A DNA stretch of 13,267 nucleotides, from contig CAJFUH010000175.1 of NCBI GenBank assembly GCA_904420155.1, forward strand, positions 1 to 13,267, given 5' to 3'. This document shows, piece by piece, positions 7,302 to 13,267 of the stretch. This DNA is from an uncultured Clostridia bacterium (GTDB taxonomy: Bacteria > Bacillota > Clostridia > Oscillospirales > Acutalibacteraceae). Every line of letters begins with the position of its first letter. Positions within the stretch are counted from its first letter, which is position 1. Under the pieces are notes generated by a model. It did not search any database. It was given only the letters and a program-made list of their open reading frames with translations, and was not told where the DNA came from. A program made the translations under genes and the position numbers.

Positions 7302-8050
7302 CACCGATCCCCTCCTATATCCAGACCAAAGGTTTCCCGTACCACAGGGTTATTGAGCACTTTGTCCACTGTGTTCTGCATCACCACCGTGCGGTCCAAA
7401 AACGCGGCCTTGGTGGCATATTTCCTGACATGCCCGATATCATGGGAGACCAGGATAATGGGCATGTGGTATTCACTGCGCAAAGACGTGACCAGCTGGT
7501 AAAAAACGCCGGTGCCCTTGCGGTCTACGGCGGAAACCGGTTCATCCAGCAGCAGGAGGTCCGGGATAGGGTCCAGCGCATACGCAAGCAGGATCCGCTG
7601 CAGCTCTCCGCCGGATAAGCTGCCCAGTTTTTTATGGAGCAAGGAATGGGCCCCCACTTTTTCCAACATTTGCTCGATGCGTTTGAGTTCCGCTTTTCGG
7701 TGGCCCATCCAAACAGGAAGGCCGCTTCGATTGGCGCAGAACATATCGGCCACAGTAACGGGAGTACTCCGGTCAAAGGCCAGGCTTTGCGGGACATAGC
7801 CGATACGCGGGCGCTGGATCTGCTGCCCTTGGGCGTCGTAAAAGGTAATGGCGCCGGTATAGGGCATTTGCCCCATGATCGCCTTGAGCAACGTGGTTTT
7901 ACCGGCTCCGTTCCTCCCGATGAGCGCCAAAATTTCCCCGTGATGGGCCGTCAGGGAAACATCCTGTAAAATGACTTGGCTGCCCCGTTTGACGCCCAGA
8001 TGGCTGATTTGGATACTGCAATGGCAGGGGCAGGGAAACTGTTCCAGCAT
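7301..8050 (-). CDS. znuC: Zinc/manganese-type ABC transporter ATP-binding protein
   Basis: Cytoplasmic ATPase that powers metal import through the permease encoded next to it. The 249-residue product has Walker A GRNGAGKTT (45-53), a Q-loop at Gln88 (YVPQ), signature LSGGE (145-149), Walker B LLLLDE (165-170), D-loop SAVD and the switch histidine His203 (VSHD), so it should be active. AGGAGGT stands 6 bases before the ATG. The N-terminus reads MLEQFPCPCHCSIQI: a Cys-x-Cys-His-Cys cluster before the usual first beta strand, which I do not know from ZnuC proteins and which could touch metal. The gene follows znuA by 100 bases and overlaps znuB by one base. I see no promoter in the 100-base gap, so it is probably transcribed from the znuA promoter. 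Confidence 0.94.
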   Translation of the reverse strand: MLEQFPCPCHCSIQISHLGVKRGSQVILQDVSLTAHHGEILALIGRNGAGKTTLLKAIMGQMPYTGAITFYDAQGQQIQRPRIGYVPQSLAFDRSTPVTVADMFCANRSGLPVWMGHRKAELKRIEQMLEKVGAHSLLHKKLGSLSGGELQRILLAYALDPIPDLLLLDEPVSAVDRKGTGVFYQLVTSLRSEYHMPIILVSHDIGHVRKYATKAAFLDRTVVMQNTVDKVLNNPVVRETFGLDIGGDR

Positions 8051-8150
8051 GGAAAGACCTCCTTTATGGTCAGGGTCAGAAAAACCAGGGGACCGCGCGT
8101 CGGAACGTCCGCCGGATGTGCAAGCCCCCCAAATACGATATGGTTCGCGT

Positions 8151-9086
8151 CTATTGCAAGGCGGTGATCAACACCTGCAAGTTTTGTTCCATGATGTCGA
8201 GATAAGCGTCCTTCTCTTCCTTTCCCGAAACCCCGGGATCCAGCACATAGACCTGCGCTTCTGTCTCATCACTGATGATATCCGCCGCTGTTTTGGGATA
8301 CTGGGGTTCCACAAACAGGGCTTTCACCCCGGTGGAACGCACCAAAAGGATGGTATTGGCCAATTCTCTGGCGCTGGGTTCGCTCTCCGGTTCCCGGTTG
8401 ATCACCGCCGCGATATGCAGGTTGAATTCCTGGGCGAAATACGGGAACGCCTCGTGAAAGGTGACGATATCCCGGTGGGGAAGCCCGTCCAGCTCCTGGT
8501 GCATGCGCTGCCTGAGCGCTTCCAGCTTGCCCACATATTCTTCACAATTCTTTTGATACTGCCCAGCATAAGCGGGGTCCAGCGCCGCCAGGCCGTCCCG
8601 GATATTTTCCACCTGCTGGATATAATTGGAGATGGACACCCACAAATGGGGATTATAATCCGAATGATGGTCATGCCCGTCCCCCTCATGATGCGCCTCT
8701 TCTTCCGGTTCTTCCTCCCCGGAGGCGATCAAGGGGATCCCCACGCTGGAATCTACGACGGTGAGCGAAGGCAGTTCCTCCACCACCTTATCTAAAAAGG
8801 ATTCCATCCCCGCGCCGTTGATGATAAACGCGTCGGCGCTCTCCAGATTTTTCATATCATCGGTCTGCATCTGGAAATCGTGCAGACAGCCGGTCTGCTG
8901 TCCCGCCATGTTGTCCACTTGGATCTGCGGGATGCCGTCGGTCAAATTGAGCAGCATGATATAAATGGGATAAAAGGAAGCCACCACTTTTAGACGCGGC
9001 TCCTGCTGGGGCTCCGGCCTGGCGCAGCCGGACATGCCGCATATCATAACACATAACGCCAGACAAAAAGCAACGATTCGTTTCAA
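8151..9086 (-). CDS. znuA: Zinc-binding lipoprotein of the metal ABC transporter
   Basis: Cluster 9 (ZnuA/TroA/AdcA-like) solute-binding lipoprotein that captures metal outside the cell and hands it to the permease. It has 311 residues, with a signal peptide ending in the lipobox MSGC (Cys21). Expected metal ligands are His69 (CLHDFQ), His147 (NPHLW), His211 (TFHEAF) and Asp283 (LDPG). An acidic then His-rich loop at about 124-141 (HHEGDGHDHH at 132-141) is the hallmark of the zinc-specific members, which makes zinc likelier than manganese. The start codon is TTG: the frame has a TGA two codons upstream and no earlier start, and GGGAG lies six bases before the TTG. It is the first gene of the operon and is transcribed from the palindrome-controlled promoter upstream, so it should be derepressed in zinc shortage. 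Confidence 0.93.
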   Translation of the reverse strand: MKRIVAFCLALCVMICGMSGCARPEPQQEPRLKVVASFYPIYIMLLNLTDGIPQIQVDNMAGQQTGCLHDFQMQTDDMKNLESADAFIINGAGMESFLDKVVEELPSLTVVDSSVGIPLIASGEEEPEEEAHHEGDGHDHHSDYNPHLWVSISNYIQQVENIRDGLAALDPAYAGQYQKNCEEYVGKLEALRQRMHQELDGLPHRDIVTFHEAFPYFAQEFNLHIAAVINREPESEPSARELANTILLVRSTGVKALFVEPQYPKTAADIISDETEAQVYVLDPGVSGKEEKDAYLDIMEQNLQVLITALQ

Positions 9087-9096
9087 TGTTCACTCC

Positions 9097-9112
9097 CGAG
9101 GGTCCCCCCTCG
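9097..9112 (-). other. Hairpin touching the znuA ribosome-binding site
   Basis: CGAGGG and CCCTCG form a perfect 6-bp stem with a 4-base loop (9103-9106) in the znuA leader. Base 9097 is shared with the GGGAG ribosome-binding site at 9093-9097. The hairpin could modulate translation from the weak TTG start, or simply present the site. It is suggestive only. Confidence 0.35.
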
Positions 9113-9159
9113 CTTAGCCGGACATGGGAGGCCCTCTTTTTTCAAAAAATCCAAAACGC

Positions 9160-9180
9160 AAATGCAAATCATTTGCATTT
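9160..9180. promoter_or_regulatory. Perfect Fur/Zur-type palindromic operator
   Basis: Two perfect 10-base arms, AAATGCAAAT and ATTTGCATTT, surround a single central C. The core TGCAAAT-C-ATTTGCA has the 7-1-7 layout typical of Fur-family boxes. It starts about three bases downstream of the predicted znuA transcription start, where a bound repressor would block RNA polymerase. The divergent Fur-family gene at 9383 is the obvious candidate binder; that link is inference. Confidence 0.85.
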
Positions 9181-9189
9181 ATGTCCTTT

Positions 9190-9218
9190 ATCATACGCCA
9201 ACCAAAACGGCTTGTCAA
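9190..9218 (-). promoter_or_regulatory. Consensus promoter of znuACB
   Basis: On the minus strand the -35 is a perfect TTGACA (9213-9218), the spacer is 17 bases and the -10 is TATGAT (9190-9195). Transcription should begin near 9183, giving a leader of about 95 bases to the TTG at 9086. The near-consensus strength fits a promoter kept in check by the palindrome immediately downstream. Confidence 0.85.
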
Positions 9219-9332
9219 GAGATTTTATGTCGGGAAAACCATTGTGCGCCCCCGCGTAAGAGGGATGAAATATCCTCCCCAAGAAGTTTGATGAAAAAGA
9301 GAGGTTCTGGCAAAGAAGGCACAAGCTTCCGC

Positions 9333-9361
9333 TTGAAATTCCGGGTATAAGGCGTTACAAT
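9333..9361 (+). promoter_or_regulatory. Promoter of the Fur-family regulator
   Basis: TTGAAA (9333-9338), a 17-base spacer and TACAAT (9356-9361) form a good sigma-A promoter. The start should fall near 9368, only about 15 bases before the GTG start codon, so the leader is little more than the ribosome-binding site. I see no copy of the znuA palindrome here; the nearest one is about 150 bases away. Confidence 0.7.
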
Positions 9362-9382
9362 AACAGCAAAGGGGGTGGGACG

Positions 9383-9775
9383 GTGCCCGCATGGAAAAAT
9401 ACCAAACAGCGCGAAGCCATCCTACAGGTTTTTAGGATGGCGGAATCACCGTTATCGGCGGAAGAAGTGTGCGAAAAAGTCAGCAAACAGTATCCCCGCC
9501 TGGCGTTGTCCACGGTATACCGGAATCTGGAACGCTTTGCAGACGCAGGGCTTTTGGAGCGGTGCCTTTTTCACGACGGCGTCACCCGTTACAGCCTGTC
9601 CCAGGGACGTCACGGGCACTATCTGGTGTGCACCTCCTGCAACGCCAAACTGCGTATCGGAGATTGCCCTCTGGAAAGCGTGGCGCAAAAGCTGGAACAG
9701 GATACCGGCTATGAAATTTCCGGGCATGATCTCACTATCTATGGGGTATGTCCCCGGTGCCAAAAGGAAAAATAA
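9383..9775 (+). CDS. zur: Fur-family metal-responsive repressor, probably Zur
   Basis: A 130-residue protein of normal Fur-family length. The winged-helix DNA-binding part covers about residues 6-75, with the recognition region ALSTVYRNLERFADAGLL at 41-58. The dimerisation/metal part contains HGHYLVCTSC (77-86), where His77 and His79 are typical sensory ligands. Cys83 and Cys86 with Cys123 and Cys126 (CPRC) form the structural zinc site. It starts with GTG at 9383, the first possible start in frame, preceded by the G-rich site AAAGGGGGTGG. It is divergent from znuACB, whose promoter holds a perfect Fur-type palindrome. This makes zinc uptake control the likely role, with the metal-loaded dimer repressing znuACB. 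Fur, PerR or Mur function cannot be excluded from sequence alone, but the context and His-rich ZnuA favour Zur. Confidence 0.9.
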   Translation: MPAWKNTKQREAILQVFRMAESPLSAEEVCEKVSKQYPRLALSTVYRNLERFADAGLLERCLFHDGVTRYSLSQGRHGHYLVCTSCNAKLRIGDCPLESVAQKLEQDTGYEISGHDLTIYGVCPRCQKEK

Positions 9776-9792
9776 ATGGAAAAGGCAAGGGA

Positions 9793-9828
9793 TTTCCTGC
9801 GACAGGAAAGAAAAAGGATCCTTTTTTC
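9793..9828 (+). terminator. Possible terminator after the Fur-family gene
   Basis: TTTCCTG (9793-9799) and CAGGAAA (9803-9809) form a 7-bp stem with a CGA loop, followed by an A-rich stretch, GGATCC and a run of six T. The T run is separated from the stem, and the second palindrome has no loop. Termination here is plausible but not convincing. Confidence 0.35.
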
Positions 9829-9842
9829 TGGATTTTCCGGAT

Positions 9843-9896
9843 TTGTCTATTTTCTTTTCATAACTTTGTGGTATATTAAAGATAATCAAAGATAAA
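9843..9896 (+). promoter_or_regulatory. AT-rich probable promoter region of the kinase operon
   Basis: The 54 bases before the operon are AT-rich and contain -10-like TATATT (9872-9877) and GATAAT (9881-9886). No -35 at 16-18 bases is better than TTTTCT or TTCATA, so the exact promoter is uncertain. A promoter is needed here because the operon follows a separate gene and a possible terminator. Confidence 0.35.
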
Positions 9897-9921
9897 AAAA
9901 GGTGAAAACCATCAAAAAAAC

Positions 9922-9927
9922 AGGAGG
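9922..9927 (+). promoter_or_regulatory. Shine-Dalgarno site fixing the start of the small membrane protein
   Basis: A perfect AGGAGG stands 7 bases before the ATG at 9935. An in-frame GTG at 9902 would add 11 residues but lacks such a site and would place the AGGAGG inside the coding region. 9935 is therefore the better start. Confidence 0.8.
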
Positions 9928-9934
9928 AATTGGC

Positions 9935-10174
9935 ATGAAAACATTTTTGAAAATATTGGGCGCCGCAGCTATCATCGGCGGCGTGGTATACGCCTGCGTC
10001 AAGTGGCTGGACCGTCGCCCCAGGCATGCGTGTATGGAGGACGAAGAGCTTCCAGAAATAGACGATGAATGGGATGATTTTGAAATCCAGGACGAGCTGG
10101 AGAAAGAAGAGCCCAAAGAGGAAGCCCAGACCGTCCCTGACGTGGAAGTTGAGATTTCGGAGGAATTAGAATGA
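9935..10174 (+). CDS. Small single-span membrane protein with acidic tail
   Basis: A 79-residue protein I do not recognise. Residues 5-24 form one hydrophobic helix (FLKILGAAAIIGGVVYACVK), followed by a short basic stretch (WLDRRPRH). From residue 34 to the end the tail is extremely acidic: roughly half of it is Glu or Asp. By the positive-inside rule the basic patch after the helix puts the acidic tail in the cytoplasm. Its stop overlaps the next ATG (ATGA), so it is translationally coupled to the COG3937-type protein and lies in one operon with the AarF/UbiB kinase. A cytoplasmic acidic tail could recruit the lysine-rich N-terminus of that kinase (PKPKKQKKK) to the membrane; this is speculation. 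The strong ribosome-binding site and the coupling support a real gene. Confidence 0.75.
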   Translation: MKTFLKILGAAAIIGGVVYACVKWLDRRPRHACMEDEELPEIDDEWDDFEIQDELEKEEPKEEAQTVPDVEVEISEELE

Positions 10175-10467
10175 GCATCAGTGGAGAACTCAGGAAAGTG
10201 CTGTTGGCGGGGATCGGCGCGGTAGCCACCACGGCGGAGAAATCCAAGGATTTGGTGGACGCGCTGGTAGCCAAAGGGGAACTGACGGTGGAACAAGGGA
10301 AAGTCCTCAATGAAGAACTTAAGCGCAATGTTTCCGAAAGCATCCAGCAGGCCAAGGAAACGAAAACCGCCCCTGCCTCCCGGACTGTCTTAGAGCAAAT
10401 GGACAGTATGACCCCGGAACAGCTCCAGGAAATCAGAGAAAAACTGGAAAAGCTGGAGAACCAATAA
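10171..10467 (+). CDS. Phasin-like coiled-coil protein (COG3937 type)
   Basis: A 98-residue, mainly helical protein. Residues 5-52 (LRKVLLAGIGAVATTAEKSK and onward to LNEELKRN) match the pattern of the COG3937 'phasin' group common in Clostridia. A charged linker with Pro/Ala/Thr follows at about 60-70, then a C-terminal amphipathic helix (MTPEQLQEIREKLEKLE). There is no signal peptide or membrane span. The phasin name comes from a distant resemblance to polyhydroxyalkanoate granule proteins. I see no PHA synthase gene here, so a granule role is doubtful. It overlaps the preceding gene by four bases and ends one base before the kinase ATG. Such tight packing, and the known tendency of this family to sit beside AarF/UbiB kinases in Firmicutes, point to a partner or adaptor of the kinase. 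Confidence 0.85.
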   Translation: MSISGELRKVLLAGIGAVATTAEKSKDLVDALVAKGELTVEQGKVLNEELKRNVSESIQQAKETKTAPASRTVLEQMDSMTPEQLQEIREKLEKLENQ

Positions 10468-10468
10468 T

Positions 10469-12088
10469 ATGAGGCGGGCGGATAAGCCTAAACCAAAAAA
10501 GCAAAAAAAGAAGACCGATTCCCCCAGCGTCTCCCGTTTAAAGGAAATGCTGGGGGTATTGCGCCAACATGATATTATGCACGGCGTCAACCCGGAAAAG
10601 CTGCGCCTGATTTTAGAGGATATGGGGCCCACTTATGTAAAGCTGGGACAGATCATGTCCATGCGGTCGGACATCCTGCCCCAAGCGTACTGCGACGAGC
10701 TGGTACATCTGCGGGCGGATGTAAAACCCATGCCCTTTTCCCAGGTCCAGCAAGTGATTGAGCAGGAATACGGCGCCTCGATCCAGTCCATTTTTTCCGA
10801 CATCGATCCGGAACCCCTGGGGGCGGCGTCCATCGCCCAGGTACACGCCGCCACCCTAAAGGATAAAAGCCGGGTGGTGGTGAAAGTACAGCGGCCCGGT
10901 ATCCAGGAGACCATGTCCCAGGATATCACCTTGATGAGAAAAGCGGTGCGCATCCTCAAAGCAGTGAGCGACCTGGGGGATACGCTGGATTTTTCCGCTA
11001 TCATCGACGAGATGTGGATGGTAGCCCAGCAGGAGATGAATTTTCTGCTGGAAGCCGAGCATATGGAGGAGTTCAGCCGTTTGAACCGGGAAATTGAGTA
11101 CGTCACCTGCCCGAAAGTGGATCAGTCTCTGACCACCAGCCGGGTTCTGGTGATGGAATATGTAGAGGGCGTACAAGTAGACGACCTCAAGGCCCTACGC
11201 CAACAGGGTTACGACATCAAGGAAATCGGCGTTAAGCTGGCGGAAAACTACTGCAAGCAAGTGCTGGACGACGCTTTCTTCCACGCGGACCCCCATCCCG
11301 GGAACATCTGGATACGGGACGGGAAAATCGTCTGGCTGGACCTGGGCATGATGGGGCGTTTGACCAGCCGGGACAAGCACCTGTTCCGGGCGGCTATCCG
11401 CGCCGTGGTCAACAACGACGTTTACGAGCTGAAAAATATTATCCTGACTTTGGGCGTGGTAAAGGGCAGGGTCAATCATACCCGCCTTTATACGGACCTG
11501 GACGACATGGTGCTCAAGTACGGGGACATGGACCTGGGCAGCATGAATATGGGGCAGATGGTACAGGAGCTTTTGGAGCTGGCCAAAAACAACGGGATCG
11601 GCATGCCCACAGGCGTGACCATGCTGGCGCGGGGTGTTGTAACCATGGAAGGGGTATTGGCCGCTTGCTGCCCGGAAGTGAGCTTTTTAAAAATCGTCAG
11701 CGCCCATTTGGCCGGGGAAGCGGTCAGCGACTTTGACCTGCAAAAGGAGCTGCGCCATAAAGCGCAGGCTTTTTATAATCTGTTCAGCAAAGGGATTGAG
11801 ATCCCGGCCCATCTGTCCGACGTGCTGAAAATGACCATCAAAGGGCAGACCAAACTGAATTTAGAGCTGACCGGCTCGGAGGAACCATTGGGCAACATTG
11901 ACCGGATGGTCAACCGGATCATCGTGTGCATCATTACCGCCGCGCTGTTGATCTCCTCCAGCACCATCTGTACCACGGATATGAACCCCAAAATGCTGGG
12001 AATCCCCCTGCTGGGCGCGTTGGGATACATAGCCGCCCTGATTTTGGGAGGATGGCTGCTGTTCCATATCCTACGGAAAAAGAAATAG
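10469..12088 (+). CDS. AarF/UbiB (ABC1/ADCK) family atypical kinase
   Basis: A 539-residue member of the UbiB/ADCK atypical kinase family. The N-terminus is lysine-rich. The family KxGQ motif is VKLGQ (57-61) with SMRSD following. The A-rich nucleotide loop is LGAASIAQVH (117-126), the kinase lysine is Lys139 (VVKVQRPG), the family acidic pair lies in NFLLEAEHM (191-199), the catalytic loop is HADPHPGN (272-279) and the DFG equivalent is DLG (291-293). All are intact. Two membrane helices close the protein (about 484-501 and 511-533), anchoring it as in bacterial UbiB. In proteobacteria UbiB supports ubiquinone synthesis. Clostridial anaerobes generally lack ubiquinone, so the substrate here is probably a different membrane lipid or isoprenoid; I do not name one. 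It is the last of three tightly packed genes, followed at once by a strong terminator. Confidence 0.92.
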   Translation: MRRADKPKPKKQKKKTDSPSVSRLKEMLGVLRQHDIMHGVNPEKLRLILEDMGPTYVKLGQIMSMRSDILPQAYCDELVHLRADVKPMPFSQVQQVIEQEYGASIQSIFSDIDPEPLGAASIAQVHAATLKDKSRVVVKVQRPGIQETMSQDITLMRKAVRILKAVSDLGDTLDFSAIIDEMWMVAQQEMNFLLEAEHMEEFSRLNREIEYVTCPKVDQSLTTSRVLVMEYVEGVQVDDLKALRQQGYDIKEIGVKLAENYCKQVLDDAFFHADPHPGNIWIRDGKIVWLDLGMMGRLTSRDKHLFRAAIRAVVNNDVYELKNIILTLGVVKGRVNHTRLYTDLDDMVLKYGDMDLGSMNMGQMVQELLELAKNNGIGMPTGVTMLARGVVTMEGVLAACCPEVSFLKIVSAHLAGEAVSDFDLQKELRHKAQAFYNLFSKGIEIPAHLSDVLKMTIKGQTKLNLELTGSEEPLGNIDRMVNRIIVCIITAALLISSSTICTTDMNPKMLGIPLLGALGYIAALILGGWLLFHILRKKK

Positions 12089-12122
12089 GGGCTTGCAAAA
12101 AACGATTTTGCAAGCCCTTTTT
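12089..12122 (+). terminator. Rho-independent terminator of the kinase operon
   Basis: A perfect 12-bp stem, GGGCTTGCAAAA (12089-12100) with TTTTGCAAGCCC (12106-12117), encloses a 5-base loop and is followed by five T (12118-12122). It begins directly after the kinase stop codon. Confidence 0.93.
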
Positions 12123-12141
12123 GCAAGAATCCTGTAAAAAT

Positions 12142-12186
12142 CCCAAGAGAAGGGCCGGTGTTTCCCATTGTCTTGGGAAACAGACA
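12142..12186 (+). other. Overlapping inverted repeats before the maturase gene
   Basis: Three pairings compete in 45 bases. They are CCCAAGA (12142-12148) with TCTTGGG (12171-12177), TTTCCCA (12161-12167) with TGGGAAA (12174-12180), and TGTCT (12169-12173) with AGACA (12182-12186). All use the same right-hand segment, so only one can form at a time. I find no convincing promoter between the terminator and the gene. The structure might be regulatory, or an operator in DNA. Confidence 0.35.
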
Positions 12187-12206
12187 AAGAAAGGAAGAAC
12201 ATCCCT

Positions 12207-13267
12207 ATGAATTATTTTTCCGCCTTAATCAAACCGGCCTCTTCCCTTTGCAATATGCGCTGCAAATATTGCTTCTATGCGGACGTGGCGGACAGCCGGG
12301 AAGTGCCCTCTTACGGGATCATGGATGAGAACACCATGAAATGCCTGATCGACCGGGTATTGGGGGAGGTCAAACCTCCCGCCCAGGTGGTCTTTGCGTT
12401 CCAGGGGGGCGAGCCTACCGTAGCGGGGCTGGAATATTTCCAGTCATTTGCGGAATACGCGCAGCGCCGCAATACGGCGGGGTGCGATATCCGCTACGCC
12501 ATCCAGACCAACGGGCTGGTTTTAAACGAGGACTGGTGCCGGCTGTTTCAACAGTACTCCTTCCTGGTGGGGGTATCCCTGGACGGCGAGGAAAGCCTGC
12601 ACAATTTCTGCCGCCCCGACGCCAAAGGACAGGGGACATATTCCCGGGTAAGGCGTTCCATCCAGCTCCTGAAACAGTTTGGGGTGGAATACAATATCCT
12701 TTCCGTCATCACCAAACAGGCGGCAAAACATCCGCAGAAAGCCTTTCAATTCTACCGCAGGAATGGATACGGCTTTGTCCAATTGATCCCATGCCTGCGC
12801 CCACTGGACGCCCAAAAGGACGGCCTGTGCGATTTAACGCCCCGGTTGTACGCGGATTTTATGAAGCGTTTCTTCCAATCCTGGTTTGAAGCGCTGCAAA
12901 AAGGAGAATATTTGAGCGTGCGGCAGTTCGACAACATCATGATGATGATGCAGGGGCGGCCTGCGGAACAGTGCGGCATGATGGGGAAATGTACGCCGCA
13001 GTTTGTGGTGGAGGCCGACGGAGGCGTCTATCCCTGCGATTTTTATGTACTGGACCGTTACCAATGCGGCAACGTGCGCAAGCAGGGATTGCAGGAGCTG
13101 GCCAAATCCGAAGGGATCCAGCGCTTTTTGCAGGATACGGAACCTCAACACCCTCTGTGCGCCTCCTGCCGGGTGTACGGCCTCTGCGGAGGTGGGTGCA
13201 AGCGCTACCGTTCCTTTTACGCCTCAGAACCGGGATACTGCCCCTGGCAGGATTTCCTTTACGCTAC
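12207..13267 (+). CDS. Anaerobic sulfatase-maturating enzyme, 3' end cut by window
   Basis: Radical SAM/SPASM enzyme that would convert the active-site Cys or Ser of sulfatases to formylglycine without oxygen. The 353 visible codons align closely, as I recall it, with the Clostridium perfringens enzyme of about 370 residues, so only a short C-terminal piece should be missing. IKPASSLCNMRCKYCFY gives the SAM-cluster cysteines Cys15, Cys19 and Cys22. FAFQGGEPT and SLDG are the expected core motifs. The SPASM cysteines for two further 4Fe-4S clusters are Cys256, Cys262, Cys277, Cys318, Cys321, Cys327, Cys331 and Cys345. Asp278 in YPCDFY matches the proposed catalytic aspartate. AAGGAAG lies 9 bases before the ATG. 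No sulfatase gene is visible; one may follow beyond the edge. A different SPASM peptide-modifying role is possible but less likely. Confidence 0.92.
   Translation, partial: MNYFSALIKPASSLCNMRCKYCFYADVADSREVPSYGIMDENTMKCLIDRVLGEVKPPAQVVFAFQGGEPTVAGLEYFQSFAEYAQRRNTAGCDIRYAIQTNGLVLNEDWCRLFQQYSFLVGVSLDGEESLHNFCRPDAKGQGTYSRVRRSIQLLKQFGVEYNILSVITKQAAKHPQKAFQFYRRNGYGFVQLIPCLRPLDAQKDGLCDLTPRLYADFMKRFFQSWFEALQKGEYLSVRQFDNIMMMMQGRPAEQCGMMGKCTPQFVVEADGGVYPCDFYVLDRYQCGNVRKQGLQELAKSEGIQRFLQDTEPQHPLCASCRVYGLCGGGCKRYRSFYASEPGYCPWQDFLYA

Noticed and set aside
9162..9350. 62-codon plus-strand frame upstream of the Fur-family gene
   Set aside because: It starts inside the operator palindrome and runs through the znuA promoter and into the regulator promoter. 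It has no ribosome-binding site.
9814..9828. GGATCC-centred palindrome flanked by A and T runs
   Set aside because: It has no loop and cannot fold as a normal terminator hairpin by itself. Kept only as part of a weak terminator candidate.
9452..10027. 191-codon minus-strand frame spanning the regulator and the next intergenic region
   Set aside because: It is antisense to the Fur-family gene and covers a promoter region. No family resemblance.
12936..12952. ATG triplet run in the maturase gene
   Set aside because: It encodes four consecutive methionines in frame. It is too short to be a meaningful microsatellite, and the protein alignment continues through it.

Overview
The window looks like chromosomal DNA from a strictly anaerobic, moderate-GC Gram-positive bacterium of the class Clostridia, most likely an Oscillospiraceae/Ruminococcaceae-type gut organism. 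This is inferred from AGGAGG-type Shine-Dalgarno sites and sigma-A-like promoters, two lipobox lipoproteins, a K+-dependent-type membrane pyrophosphatase, a COG3937-AarF gene pair and an anaerobic sulfatase-maturase-type radical SAM enzyme. No species can be named from the sequence alone. I see no rRNA, tRNA, CRISPR array, insertion sequence or phage gene.

Layout. (1) 1-2585: an AT-rich upstream region, a good promoter and hppA (+), an ion-pumping membrane pyrophosphatase, closed by a strong terminator. (2) 2686-5898: a minus-strand two-gene unit. It encodes an XRE-type DNA-binding protein with five predicted membrane segments, a YcxB-like domain and a large extracytoplasmic C-terminus, then, 27 bases later, a lipoprotein with four Asp-box (BNR) repeats. 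I do not recognise this pair as a described system; it is the best candidate here for a novel membrane-to-DNA signalling module. (3) 5899-6353: a gene-free stretch rich in hairpins. (4) 6354-9775: a complete metal-uptake locus. znuA-znuC-znuB run on the minus strand from a consensus promoter whose start-site region holds a perfect 21-bp Fur/Zur-type palindrome, and a Fur-family regulator (probably Zur) runs divergently on the plus strand from its own promoter. (5) 9935-12122: a plus-strand operon of a small single-span acidic membrane protein, a COG3937 phasin-like coiled-coil protein and an AarF/UbiB atypical kinase, closed by a strong terminator. (6) 12207-end: the first 353 codons of an anaerobic sulfatase-maturating enzyme with all eleven cluster cysteines, cut by the window edge.

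How the genes work together. The zinc locus forms a closed circuit: the lipoprotein captures the metal, ZnuB/ZnuC import it, and the divergent regulator probably represses the promoter when metal is plentiful. The XRE/lipoprotein unit probably senses something at the outer face of the membrane. The kinase operon is a membrane-associated unit of unknown substrate. hppA and the sulfatase maturase are independent, belonging to energy conservation and sulfatase activation.
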